From: Endozoicomonas sp031844845
GTDB lineage: Bacteria; Pseudomonadota; Gammaproteobacteria; Pseudomonadales; Endozoicomonadaceae
DNA length: 64,000 nucleotides
Direction: 5' to 3'
Assembly (NCBI RefSeq): GCF_031844845.1
Contig: NZ_JAVRMB020000128.1
Coordinates: 1 to 64,000 of the forward strand
In this document: piece after piece, positions 8,788-17,911 of the stretch
How the letters are laid out: every line of letters begins with the position of its first letter
How positions within the stretch are numbered: position 1 is the first letter of the stretch
Program-made: the position numbers and the translations under genes
The notes under the pieces: generated by a model
Told to the model about the DNA's origin: nothing
Database searches by the model: none
Seen by the model: the letters and a program-made list of their open reading frames with translations, nothing else

Positions 8788-9471
8788 ATGAAACAATTAA
8801 ACAAACTCGCGATAGCGATTATTCCCAACAATGGCGGTGAGTTGACTTTGTTTCGCCGCGAAGATGAATTTTCTATTCGGCTTTCCGGCGTGCGCGGGGA
8901 GTTAATGAATAGTCGGGTTTATAATTCCGAACAGGAATTGGCCAAACTCGGCTGTGCTCATATTAAAAATAAAGACAATGCAGAAGTGTTAGTTGGTGGT
9001 TTGGGTATGGGCTATACCTTGGCGTCAGCACTAGAGAGTGTTACTGCAAACTCACGGGTCACTGTCGCAGAGCTTATTCCAGAGGTAGTGGAATGGAACC
9101 AGGGCCCGCTAGGTGAATGTGCAGGCAAGCCATTGGCAGATAGTCGCTGCCAAGTACGGTTGGGTGATATCGCCGAGTTAATAAAAATACAGCAGCCAGA
9201 TTTTGATGCCATTTTACTGGATGTCGATAATGGTCCGGAAGGTATTACCCATAGTAATAATAATTGGCTGTATTCCACGAGTGGTTTAGATGCCTTATAT
9301 AAGAGCTTACGCCCTGAAGGGATGTTGGCAGTGTGGTCTGCCGGTGCAGATTCCATGTTCACTATTCAACTAAAAAAAGCTGGATTCTCAGTTCAAGTAC
9401 GTACAGTGAGAGCGAGGCCTGGTAAAGGCAGTCGACATACCATTTTCCTGGCAAAAAAGCCTTGGCATTAG
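8788..9471 (+). CDS. Spermidine-synthase-like methyltransferase-fold protein
   Basis: 227-residue protein with the Rossmann AdoMet-type fold of the SpeE family. The glycine-rich motif I is EVLVGGLGMGYTLASAL (about residues 66-82), with VTVAELIPEVVEW after it and DAILLDVDNGP near residue 145. It is shorter than true spermidine synthase and lacks a clear N-terminal β-domain, so the substrate cannot be assigned and it may not make polyamines. It stands alone between two near-identical direct repeats (8702-8762 and 9516-9570), which suggests it moves or duplicates as a unit. Confidence 0.7.
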   Translation: MKQLNKLAIAIIPNNGGELTLFRREDEFSIRLSGVRGELMNSRVYNSEQELAKLGCAHIKNKDNAEVLVGGLGMGYTLASALESVTANSRVTVAELIPEVVEWNQGPLGECAGKPLADSRCQVRLGDIAELIKIQQPDFDAILLDVDNGPEGITHSNNNWLYSTSGLDALYKSLRPEGMLAVWSAGADSMFTIQLKKAGFSVQVRTVRARPGKGSRHTIFLAKKPWH

Positions 9472-9478
9472 TCCCAGG

Positions 9479-9570
9479 AAAACCGGGGTCGGGTCTTGAA
9501 TCTTGGAAAACCGGGGTCGGGTCTTGAATCTTGCACTTATGCAAAATGAAAGACTTGCCCCCAATCTTCC
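9479..9570. repeat. Dispersed ~58-bp repeat, copy 2 plus a partial copy
   Basis: 9516-9570 repeats the sequence of 8702-8762 almost exactly. A partial copy, AAACCGGGGTCGGGTCTTG..., precedes it at 9479-9507. Sequences of this type are often seen near REP-type transposases (general recollection, not checked here). Confidence 0.75.
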
Positions 9571-9697
9571 TACGATAATGGTTTCGTGCCGTGAGTCAGC
9601 CTTCTGCATAAGCCAGGTTGGTTGCTTGCATTAAGCCTGGTCTCAGTTAATCTCAGGCTTTGGTATGGCTTCAAGTCCCGTGGCCAATCGAAGTTAA

Positions 9698-9755
9698 TAA
9701 CGGCGTCACGGCCATCAGCTCGGACTGCCTCCGGCAGCTGGCTATGCTGACGTTA
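9698..9755. repeat. attC-like recombination site 1
   Basis: A 58-base imperfect palindrome bounded by TAAC (9698-9701) and CGTTA (9751-9755), with inner arms around CGGACTGCCTCCGGCAG. The central part is very close to the site at 10693-10750, and its layout is that of an integron cassette attC. It lies 30 bases before the VOC-protein start. Confidence 0.6.
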
Positions 9756-9784
9756 CCTGCCTCACATCAATTGGATTACGAATA

Positions 9785-10183
9785 ATGAAAGAAATACAAA
9801 GAATAAATCACGTTGGTTTAAGGGTTCGAGATTTAGACATTTCTCGAAAATTCTACGAAAAACTCGGATTCATATTCCTTGTAGGTCCAGTTGGTCCTGA
9901 ACCCGTTGCTATCATAGAGCATCCATCTGGGGTGAACATTAATCTCATCCTTAACACATCAGAAGAAGCTCCAAGGAAGAATATTCTGATGGAAGAATCA
10001 GTGAAGTATCCAGGCTATACACATGTAGCATTGGAAATATCCGATATCCAGTCAGCATTACGGCAAATTCAAGAATTGGGCATTACGATTACTGAGCGAG
10101 TAGAATTTGAGGGTGCTCAATTCTTCTTTATAAGAGATCCCGATGCCAATATTATCGAGTTTCATCAACCAGCAGGCAGGTGA
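9785..10183 (+). CDS. VOC-family (glyoxalase/dioxygenase fold) protein
   Basis: 132-residue single-domain metalloprotein of the vicinal oxygen chelate superfamily, with two βαβββ modules. Likely metal ligands are His9 (INHVGLRV), the His in GYTHVALE and the Glu in NIIEFHQ. The reaction cannot be named; relatives include glyoxalases, isomerases and antibiotic-binding proteins. Its compact size, with an attC-like site just upstream and another starting immediately after the stop codon, is the arrangement of an integron gene cassette. Confidence 0.8.
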   Translation: MKEIQRINHVGLRVRDLDISRKFYEKLGFIFLVGPVGPEPVAIIEHPSGVNINLILNTSEEAPRKNILMEESVKYPGYTHVALEISDIQSALRQIQELGITITERVEFEGAQFFFIRDPDANIIEFHQPAGR

Positions 10184-10231
10184 TAAGTGCATGCAGCCGC
10201 CGCCTTCGGCGCCCCACATGCAGGCGTCAGA
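10184..10231. repeat. attC-like site 2 (degenerate)
   Basis: Begins at the base after the VOC stop codon. Nested inverted arms TGCATG/CATGCA and GCCGCC/GGCGCC flank a TTCG loop. It ends CATGCAGGCGTCAG, close to the CATGCAGGCGTTA end of site 3. The outer core bases diverge from the consensus, so it may be a decayed site. Confidence 0.45.
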
Positions 10232-10277
10232 CTGTCTCAAGATTGATGGTGTTGCGCAGCACGCTGCAGTCGATTGC

Positions 10278-10355
10278 ATGATTAAATCATTCAAATATAA
10301 AGGGTTGGAACCGTTCTTCGAATCAGCAGACTTTCCCCTCGCTGGGTATTGCTAA
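10278..10355 (+). pseudogene. N-terminal fragment of a HigB/RelE-type toxin
   Basis: The frame starting at ATG 10278 reads MIKSFKYKGLEPFFESAD, which matches the conserved start of HigB killer proteins (MIKSF.HKGL..FFE). It leaves the family after about 18 residues and stops at 10355. It is read here as the stump of a toxin gene joined to unrelated DNA. The assignment rests on this short match only. Confidence 0.4.
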
Positions 10356-10518
10356 AAGTAGCACGCGGAGTGAGGAGCTTTTTCTAAATTCGAAAGATAT
10401 CGAAAGGGTAAGGGTTTTGCGGCGGGCACTGACCCATCTTAAACCTGTAGAAGGCGCCAGGAAGCTTGTTGAGTTACTTGAGAAATACCCAGCGAATGCA
10501 GAACTGTTGAACCGGTAG
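10333..10518 (+). pseudogene. Fragment resembling the C-terminus of transcription factor Rho
   Basis: In a frame overlapping the HigB stump, 61 codons read FPSLGIAKSSTRSEELFL... and VLRRALTHLKPVEGARKLVE to a TAG at 10516-10518. The order FPs-x5-SSTRxEEL, then V.VLRRAL...P.EG...L, then a terminal acidic/Asn-rich helix, matches the last ~60 residues of Rho. No start codon or ATPase core is present, so it cannot act as Rho. It is probably captured DNA; a chance resemblance is not excluded. Confidence 0.4.
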
Positions 10519-10692
10519 TTGCCAAAAATTTGAAAATCCGCCTTTCAAAAAACTTGATTTACGTAGGTGGTCAAAGGCGAGGAGAAGCATAATAAGGAAA
10601 TAAAGGCAGTGGAATGGTTGTTTGTGATCCAGACCCTTTTCAGAAGTAATATCCAATTAGTGGCCAGTCCAGACAGATTGTCAGTATGGGTG

Positions 10693-10750
10693 GCTAACAA
10701 ACACATCGGCTCGGACTGCCTTCAGCAGCCGGCCATGCAGGCGTTATGTG
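10693..10750. repeat. attC-like recombination site 3
   Basis: 58 bases from GCTAACAAACACAT to GGCGTTATGTG. Outer arms CTAACAAACACAT and ATG...GCGTTATGTG pair partly, and the inner arms surround CGGACTGCCTTCAGCAGCC. It shares length and central sequence with site 1 (about four in five bases by eye). It is followed 16 bases later by the UPF0158 gene start. Confidence 0.6.
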
Positions 10751-10766
10751 CTCAAAGGGGGTAATC

Positions 10767-11183
10767 ATGGAAGTAAGCATTGATGATCTACAATTGGCTG
10801 TTGAATTTGTTTCGAGTTGTCCTTCACTTGAATCGGAAGCATTTTTGGATCGTAAAACCGGGACAATATATTATTCGGGGGATTGTGTTGACGAAGATTT
10901 GCCCATTGATGTGTATGAAAATGAACGCTACCTATCAGTGCCTTCTAAACAGGATTTGGACTTAGGGCGTTCTCTCGCTTTAGCGTTTACTGCTCAGCAA
11001 TTGCCGAGTGATCTTGACTCTGTTTATGAGTTCTTTCGCCGCAAGGGCGCATACTCTAAATTCAAGCTGTTCCTTGAGCGTACTGGCAGCCTGGAGCAAT
11101 GGTATGCCTTTGAAATCGAGTCTGTTAATACAGCAATTGAACATTGGTGCAAAGAGCATAATTTAATGACCAGGAGCACATGA
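10767..11183 (+). CDS. UPF0158-family protein
   Basis: 138-residue acidic protein matching the uncharacterised UPF0158 family: LDRKTGTIYY, a DEDLP.DVYENERYLSVP block, an FFRRKGAYSKFKLFLERTG block and a WYAFE motif near the end. The ATG at 10767 follows AAAGGGGG; an in-frame ATG at 10746 lies inside the attC-like site and is not used. The function of the family is unknown. Its position right after an attC-like site suggests a captured cassette. No attC-like site follows, so the array appears cut here. Confidence 0.75.
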   Translation: MEVSIDDLQLAVEFVSSCPSLESEAFLDRKTGTIYYSGDCVDEDLPIDVYENERYLSVPSKQDLDLGRSLALAFTAQQLPSDLDSVYEFFRRKGAYSKFKLFLERTGSLEQWYAFEIESVNTAIEHWCKEHNLMTRST

Positions 11184-12203
11184 CGAGTTCGTTTACCGGA
11201 CGCAACTTTATCGGTGTGAACGATTTGTTTCAGGCTCTGCTGTTCTTCAGAGGAAAGCTGGATGTGGTACTTGACAGGTATAATGCAGACAAAAAATCAG
11301 TATCATGCCTGAAGATCGGTACCACTGCTTTATGATATGTCAATCCTATTGAAATCATGCACTGGTGCTGGAAAGATTTCTGGTCGTTTATTTCTGAGGC
11401 TATTGTCGAAAGTCCGTTTGCCAACCCTGGTCTGACAGCCATAATTTTATCTCATATTGGCTTATGTCAGGGTTGTGATGGGCTATCAAGGTCTGGTGTT
11501 CCTTACCGGAAGAGTGGTCTTCTGGTCAGACCAGCAATTGTCCGTTCCCCGGTGGTTCTATCCGGTTGCAGAAACCCTGCTTCCTTGAGGTGGGGCTTGA
11601 TCTTTCTGATTGTTTTGATGGCACTCTCAATATTTCCATTGCTCCACATACCTTTCAACTGATCTCACCTGAACTGACATTACCCGGGTTATCCTGACCT
11701 GGAGGATGTGAGACGTTCTCTTTTTCCCACTGTTTTCTCAAGACTGGGCAGCAGATGGTTGCTGGCTGGATCTATTATCCGCACCCGGAAACCAAGTCAG
11801 CTCATTTTCATCGCCCGGACACCATTGAGATACTGGCTCCCTGGCCGGGTGGCATCTGTTATGGCGGTCAGCTTGTGCTGCTGGTTAAGCGAGATGAAGT
11901 ACTGATTGATGGTTGATGCCATTATTCGTGTTTACTTTGTCTGCCGTCATGCTTCGTGAGTGGCAACACCTTTTCTATGCACCCGGGGGCTCATCCAGTG
12001 AACAATTATAAGAAAAGAAGAATTCAATAAAGTAGTTAAGTTGCTGAGATATCAGCTTTTTCTGGATTTATTTTATATTTAGCTATTTTATATTTATTTT
12101 TTATCTCAAAAAAAGATAAAAAATGAGACTTTTGTATGCTCCCTGGGAAGGAAAAGAACGGGAGGGGTGATTATTCTTAGTATTTATCAGGAAGTAAATC
12201 AGT
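11184..12203. other. Gene-poor region with a possible decayed ORF
   Basis: No intact gene is supported. One frame (about 11580-11916) encodes two coherent-looking stretches (EVGLDLSDCFDGTLNISIAP... and AGWIYYPHPETKSAHFHRPD...) separated by a single TGA at 11695-11697. It may be a decayed gene of unknown type. At 12097-12123 an A/T-rich hairpin (TTTTTTATCT and AGATAAAAAA arms) precedes the type I secretion genes. Confidence 0.35.
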
Positions 12204-13313
12204 ATGGATGCAAAGAAAGGACTCATAGTCAGTGGTTTCCTCTTTTTAACCCTGGTGCTGATCAGCACATTTGTTGAGGTTGAAGTCTTTACCCGTGCCG
12301 ATGGAGAAGTGTCTTCCTATTCGGCGCCTGCCCATGCCGATTTTTCCGATGATGGTGTGATTCAGCGTATTTATGTCACTGAAGGCGATTTCATTGAGCA
12401 GGGTGATGTATTGGTTGAGTTGGATAATGAAGAGCAGAAGATCAACCTGGATATTTTCACTGAAAAGCAGCAGCGCCTGGAGAAGAAACTCGACATTCTC
12501 AATGCACTCCTTGAAGAGCAGCAGCTGGATAGAATGGCGGATAGCACGCAGCTGGAAACGCAGGTGTCCCGTTTTGTCCTGATCAGCAATAACTACCATG
12601 ACAGCCTGAAAAACCTGCAGGCGCTGGTGGCTATCGACAGTCAGAAGAATCAGGCCATTACTGCACTGGTAGAAAAGAAAGCTGCCGGTTCCATGCAGAC
12701 CATGGATTCGACACATAAAGTACTTCGTTCCCGTAAAGACCTGCTGAAAGTTAAAAAAGAATTTGAAGAACGTATTGTTTTTGAAATTGAACGATATGAA
12801 GAGCAGCTTCGGGAAGTGAGCAACAGTATTCGTTTATATGAGTATTATATTGAGCGCTCTTATATTCGTTCTCCGGTTTCCGGAGTGGTTCGCCAGGTTC
12901 ACTATTCTCAGGAAGGTAAGTTTATCAACCAGGGCGATACCTTTGCCGAGATTATTGAAGATACGCCGAAACCCTACAAAATCACTCTGAATGTCTCTGC
13001 CAGTGATATTGGGATGATTAAGGTCGATACCGATGTGAGACTGCGACTGGATGCTTACGATCATACAATTTTCGGTTATCTCGACGGTACCATCAGCCGC
13101 ATCAGTGTTGATCGTCTTGAAGAGTCTGGCCATGATCTGTTTTACCGGGTTGAAGTGGTGCCAGACCGGGCATTTCTGAAATACAGGGATGAGCAGTTTC
13201 CATTGAAATATGGCATGACGCTGTACGGTACCATTGAGCGTGGCAGGGTCTCACTGATCAGCTACCTGATGAGCCCGGTTATTAAACACTTCCATGAAAT
13301 TGGTCATATCTGA
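12204..13313 (+). CDS. Type I secretion membrane fusion protein (HlyD family)
   Basis: 369-residue periplasmic adaptor that links an inner-membrane ABC exporter to a TolC-type channel. One N-terminal membrane anchor (about residues 5-25, LIVSGFLFLTLVLISTFVEV) is followed by a lipoyl half-motif (DDGVIQRIYVTEGDFIEQGD), a long α-hairpin (about residues 75-215, many Glu/Lys/Gln), the second lipoyl half (YIRSPVSGVVRQVHYSQEGK) and a β-barrel. It opens a secretion locus with the adhesin and ABC protein downstream. No TolC gene is in the window. Confidence 0.88.
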   Translation: MDAKKGLIVSGFLFLTLVLISTFVEVEVFTRADGEVSSYSAPAHADFSDDGVIQRIYVTEGDFIEQGDVLVELDNEEQKINLDIFTEKQQRLEKKLDILNALLEEQQLDRMADSTQLETQVSRFVLISNNYHDSLKNLQALVAIDSQKNQAITALVEKKAAGSMQTMDSTHKVLRSRKDLLKVKKEFEERIVFEIERYEEQLREVSNSIRLYEYYIERSYIRSPVSGVVRQVHYSQEGKFINQGDTFAEIIEDTPKPYKITLNVSASDIGMIKVDTDVRLRLDAYDHTIFGYLDGTISRISVDRLEESGHDLFYRVEVVPDRAFLKYRDEQFPLKYGMTLYGTIERGRVSLISYLMSPVIKHFHEIGHI

Positions 13314-13366
13314 TTCGGGTTGCCCCTGGCTCGGGTCAGTCATCACAATAAAATGGATTGGTAAAA

Positions 13367-16300
13367 ATGAGTGAAACTAATCAGGCGAAATCTTCTGCAT
13401 CCGGTAGTGAAAGTGTGGGTGCAGCATTAAAGACATCCATGGTTCTGGGGGCTTCTGATGGGCTGATTGGTGAAAATCAAAAGGCTGATATCAGGGGCCG
13501 TGAAGAAGCCCGGGCTGATCTTGCCATAGAACAATGGGAGTCTTTTTCTGGCAGTAGTGAAGATGAAGAGGCTCAGGAGGAAAGCACCGGTTCTGCCAGA
13601 ACGGGCCGTACTGCTGGTCTCGTCTCTTCATCCGCAGTCCAGGGGGCTGCTGCTGCCGGTACAGCCAATGTTGCCATTTCATCTGATGCTGCGTCATCGG
13701 CAACTGGCGCTTCCGGAGCAGGTGCTAACTCAGGTGTTTCCGATAATACTGCTGAAGAAGGTGCAGACGAAGAGTCCGATGAAACTGAAGAGAATGCAAG
13801 GGAAGAGGCTGAAGACGAGGCTGAAGAAGATAGCGCCGGCGCTTCCGGCACTGAAGAGGAAACAGCCTCAGAATCGGCTTCAATCATCACTGAAACAATA
13901 GCCTTGGTAGCAGACAGCAGTCGTTCCTTTGAGCTCGTAGTCAGGGAACAGCCCATCATTAATTCAAACTATGAACCGGAAGCCATTCCCGATGGGGTTA
14001 CTGTCAGTGAGAGCGGGTTATTGTTATTTGACCCGTTGGCTAATGATAACGATGTTAATGATGAATCAGAGAATTTCAGCCTCGACAGTGTGGCCATTGT
14101 TGACAGTATTGGCGACTCTGTCAGAGGTCAGGGCAGTGTCAGCATTATTGATAACCAGCTGCAGTTTTCTCCCGGTAATGATTTTGAAACCCTGGCCTCT
14201 GATGAGGAACAGGTAGTTACTGTTCAGTACGTGATGAGTGACGATGAGGGTACCCGGTTCTCATCCACGGTAAAGATTATCGTGACCGGAGAGAACGATA
14301 TTCCGGTTGCAATGGCTGATACTGCTGCAGGCAGCGAAAATCAGACATTACTGATTGATGTGCTGGCCAATGATACCGATGCCGATCATGATGATGTTTC
14401 TGCCAGCTTCACTCTGGGAGGAGTCAGTGTTGTTGATGATAACGGAAATCCGGTCACGGGGCAGGGCAGTGCCGGTATCGTTAATAATCAGCTTCAGTTT
14501 ACGCCGGGTGCTGATTTTGATGATCTGGCTGCGGGTGAGACTGAAACTGTCACTGTTCGCTATGTAATGCACGATGATGAAGGTGCCGTTTCAGAGTCCG
14601 AAGTAATCATTACCGTGACGGGCACAAATGATGCCCCTGTTTTGAGTGAGACGGTTCTGTTAGGGAGTAGCAGTGAAGACAGCCTGATTGAAATTACCGA
14701 AGCAACTTTGCTGGCCAATGCTTCCGATGTAGATGGGGGTCAGCTGAGTGTTCGGAGTCTGGCTTCGGATCAGGGTATTTTAAGCGACAATGGTAATGGA
14801 TCATGGTTATTTGAACCCCATGCCCACTTCAGTGGTACGGCAAACATTACCTTTGATGTTTTTGATGGGGTATCCAGCACACCCGCAGGGGCTTCGATAG
14901 TTTTGACACCGGTTGTGGATCTCCCCGCTCTGACCATCACGCCGACCGACAATCCGGAAATGACTGGTGAGTCTGTCGGTCTGGAAGACACGGCTATTAC
15001 GCTGGATCTTACAGCCGTTCTGGTAGATTCCGATGGCAGTGAGTCATTGTCGATCAGTATTACGGATGTTCCTGAAGGGGCTGTGCTTTCTGCCGGAGAG
15101 CAAAACCCTGATGGGAGCTGGAGTTTAACGGCCACTGATCTGGACAATCTGGAAATTACACCGCCGTTGAATTTCAATGGGGATATCACTCTGACGGTAA
15201 CGGCAATTGCTACTGAGGCTGCTACCGGAGAAACCGCCAGCATTTCTGAAACGCTGATGGTCAATGTGCTGCCTGTTAATGATCCGCCTTCAGAACTGGC
15301 CCTGTCGCCAGTTGCGCTGAGCCACACAGTAAACACTCAGCCAATGGGTAATGGTTCTACTTTTGTCACGTTGAACGAGCATGCTGATGATTTTGGAGGC
15401 CTCGGAACCGGTGCTATCAGCCTGTGGGTGAAGATGGACTCCGACCATGCCAATGCGACTCTGCTGTCCATGACAGACTCGACAACATCTACCCAGAGCT
15501 TTTTCATAGCGGGCGGTGTCACCAGATCGATGAATGATGAAAGCCTGACTTTTGCTTCCATGAATGGCAGTACGCACTTTTCCATGATGGTCAGGCAAGG
15601 GGAGAGCTACCTGTTTGATGACCAATGGCACCATGTTGTTGCCGTTGTAGATGGTATTGATAACCGCATGTACATTGATGGTGAACGTATGGCGGTGCAT
15701 TTCAACAATGGATCAGCAACCACCAGCCTGTTTACGGGCACGGATATTGATCTGGTTAATATTGGTTCACTGGTCAGGAATGGTGACCTTAACGGGAGTT
15801 TTGGCACCAATGGCGAGATCGCCGAGGTTGGTATATTCGGCAACACCGTTGGTTTAGATGACAGCAGTATCAAGGCTCTGATGAATCAGGGGCCTGACTA
15901 TTTTGATAACAATGATCTTCTGTTCAGCACAGACTTTTCCGGTACGGGCGATACGGTGACTGATACCAGTGGTAATGGCAGAAACGGCACAGCATTCAGT
16001 GGCAATCTTGCAACACGGGAGAGCTTTACGGTCGACGCAAAGGTCGCCGAAGATGACACTCTGCTCCTGCAGGAAGTAGATTTATTAAACGGCTTTAGTG
16101 ATCTGGAGGGTGATAGCCTGAGCATCCAGGGTATCTCGGTAGATCATGGGGCAGTAGTCAACCAGGGTGATGGTCACTGGATTTTTACGCCGGATAATAA
16201 TTTCCATGGAGAAGTCAGTTTCTCTGTTGAGGTTACCGATGGAACCAGTACGGTGACGGCGATCCGGACAGTAACGGTGACCAGTATCAATGATGCCCCT

Positions 16301-17845
16301 GTTGCCTTTGTTGATACGAGCAACACTTCGGAGAATGCTACCCTCACTTTGGACGTACTGGCCAACGATAGCGACGTGGATCATAACGACAGTCCAGCTA
16401 ATTTCAGTCTCGATAGTGTGGAAATTGTCGATGCCAGTGGTAACCCGGTCACCGGTCAGGGGTCGGTGACCATTGTTAACAATCAGTTGCAGTTTACCCC
16501 CGGCAATGATTTTGATGATCTGCCTGCCAGTGCAACGGAATCAGTGACGATCCGCTATGTGATGAGTGATGACGAAGGTGAAACCTCAGTATCTTCCGTG
16601 AATATTACCGTTACCGGTGTTAATGATGCACCGGTAATCAGTGAGGTTACCGCTCTGGGCGCAACCGGCCAATATAGTCAGATAATCATTACGGAGGCGG
16701 CTCTGCTGGCTAATGCTGCTGATGTGGATGGGGATAACCTGAGTGTCCAGAATCTGTTTACCCATCAGGGCATCATTACCGATCATGGGAATGGTTCCTG
16801 GTTATTTACACCCACAGCCCATAGCAGCGGTACAGCGAACTTCAGTTTTGATGTTTATGACGGGGCGACAGTGACATCAGCACAGGCTTCTCTGTTGCTG
16901 GTATCGGACGATGCATCGGGCCAGCCGATTAATCAGAGTAGCCTGGACATTGCCAACAGTACTTTTCAGATAATGGAAGGTGCTCTCCTTGGGACTGATG
17001 TTTCCGGAAAAATCGTTGCTGATAATGGTTATACCTCTCTGGATCAGTGGCTGCTTAATCATGAAGGCGGAGCACTTACAGTGTCGCTGAATACGGCTGA
17101 TGGAATCAGTTGGTCTGCCGGTGTGCGTTTGTTACACAGTGATGTTAATGGATCTGCTGGTGTGGAAGTGGGTCGCTTCAGTGGTCAGTTGTCAGAAACG
17201 GGTCAGGCGGTTCAGGTTCTGGAGTTTAATGATTTACCAGCCGGTCATTACCAGTTGGTACTTGGGAATGATGGCTTTGACGAAAGCAGTGCCACCAGTG
17301 CTCTGGATTATCCGGGTGTTGTCAGTGGTGAACATGGTTATGAGGTAGCGGTTTCCGGTCAGGTTTCTATCGCAGCCCTGCCGAGGGACCCTGGCCAGAA
17401 TGCCCGGATTTCCGGGGAAACCTGGGGCCAGACTGAAGGAATTCTCACTTTGGCCGTTGTAAATAATGAAGCTGAAATGGTAGACACCGATAACACCCTG
17501 TATTACGAGGTGTTTAATAGTGATACCAGGGTTGGCCAGGGAGCGTTCGATTTCAGTAGCGCCATGAGTCCGCAGGACATCTCAATTACGATCAATAACG
17601 AGCCACTGGAAACATTAACCCTGGACGAAGTACAGGTGGTATTTCACGAAGTCAATGTTTTCGGAGAGGTGGTGAGCAGCCAGACATTTGGCTTTGATCA
17701 GGCAACCATCCCGGATGGCGATACAGTTACAGTTCAGGGTGGCGATGGTCTACAGGGGTTGGAGCTTATTGAGCTTGGGCTGGACTACTTTGAGCTGGGG
17801 TTCAGTGAGCTGACGGACGATATGCAGGAGCAGTACTCAGGGTGA
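13367..17845 (+). CDS. Large repeat-containing type I-secreted adhesin with LamG-like domain
   Basis: About 1492 residues. The ATG at 13367 is preferred over an in-frame TTG at 13358. The N-terminal ~190 residues are Ser/Ala/Glu-rich and low complexity. Next come cadherin-like tandem-95/VCBS-type repeats, each with a (D/E)VLANDxDxDH start, a NNQLQFTPGxDFDDL core and a YVMSDDEG end (about residues 200-300, 305-425 and 985-1085). A concanavalin/LamG-like domain lies at about residues 660-880 (GAISLWVKMDSDHANATLLS). More Ig-like repeats follow. No RTX nonapeptides (GGxGxD) are visible at the C-terminus. The likely role is a secreted surface adhesin or biofilm protein exported by the flanking genes (inference). 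Carbohydrate or host-matrix binding through LamG is plausible. Confidence 0.85.
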   Translation: MSETNQAKSSASGSESVGAALKTSMVLGASDGLIGENQKADIRGREEARADLAIEQWESFSGSSEDEEAQEESTGSARTGRTAGLVSSSAVQGAAAAGTANVAISSDAASSATGASGAGANSGVSDNTAEEGADEESDETEENAREEAEDEAEEDSAGASGTEEETASESASIITETIALVADSSRSFELVVREQPIINSNYEPEAIPDGVTVSESGLLLFDPLANDNDVNDESENFSLDSVAIVDSIGDSVRGQGSVSIIDNQLQFSPGNDFETLASDEEQVVTVQYVMSDDEGTRFSSTVKIIVTGENDIPVAMADTAAGSENQTLLIDVLANDTDADHDDVSASFTLGGVSVVDDNGNPVTGQGSAGIVNNQLQFTPGADFDDLAAGETETVTVRYVMHDDEGAVSESEVIITVTGTNDAPVLSETVLLGSSSEDSLIEITEATLLANASDVDGGQLSVRSLASDQGILSDNGNGSWLFEPHAHFSGTANITFDVFDGVSSTPAGASIVLTPVVDLPALTITPTDNPEMTGESVGLEDTAITLDLTAVLVDSDGSESLSISITDVPEGAVLSAGEQNPDGSWSLTATDLDNLEITPPLNFNGDITLTVTAIATEAATGETASISETLMVNVLPVNDPPSELALSPVALSHTVNTQPMGNGSTFVTLNEHADDFGGLGTGAISLWVKMDSDHANATLLSMTDSTTSTQSFFIAGGVTRSMNDESLTFASMNGSTHFSMMVRQGESYLFDDQWHHVVAVVDGIDNRMYIDGERMAVHFNNGSATTSLFTGTDIDLVNIGSLVRNGDLNGSFGTNGEIAEVGIFGNTVGLDDSSIKALMNQGPDYFDNNDLLFSTDFSGTGDTVTDTSGNGRNGTAFSGNLATRESFTVDAKVAEDDTLLLQEVDLLNGFSDLEGDSLSIQGISVDHGAVVNQGDGHWIFTPDNNFHGEVSFSVEVTDGTSTVTAIRTVTVTSINDAPVAFVDTSNTSENATLTLDVLANDSDVDHNDSPANFSLDSVEIVDASGNPVTGQGSVTIVNNQLQFTPGNDFDDLPASATESVTIRYVMSDDEGETSVSSVNITVTGVNDAPVISEVTALGATGQYSQIIITEAALLANAADVDGDNLSVQNLFTHQGIITDHGNGSWLFTPTAHSSGTANFSFDVYDGATVTSAQASLLLVSDDASGQPINQSSLDIANSTFQIMEGALLGTDVSGKIVADNGYTSLDQWLLNHEGGALTVSLNTADGISWSAGVRLLHSDVNGSAGVEVGRFSGQLSETGQAVQVLEFNDLPAGHYQLVLGNDGFDESSATSALDYPGVVSGEHGYEVAVSGQVSIAALPRDPGQNARISGETWGQTEGILTLAVVNNEAEMVDTDNTLYYEVFNSDTRVGQGAFDFSSAMSPQDISITINNEPLETLTLDEVQVVFHEVNVFGEVVSSQTFGFDQATIPDGDTVTVQGGDGLQGLELIELGLDYFELGFSELTDDMQEQYSG

Positions 17846-17911
17846 GCCGTTGTAGCCAATACGTACGTTAATCATTCGTGGGATAAGGAGTGCCCCCAGC
17901 GTTCTGCCATC

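Noticed and set aside
11357..11662. 101-codon open frame in the gene-poor region
   Set aside because: Another frame over the same bases looks more protein-like, and no ribosome site is present.
13573..13959. Minus-strand Ser/Ala-rich frame opposite the adhesin start
   Set aside because: It mirrors the low-complexity Ser/Ala/Glu region of the adhesin and has no independent support.
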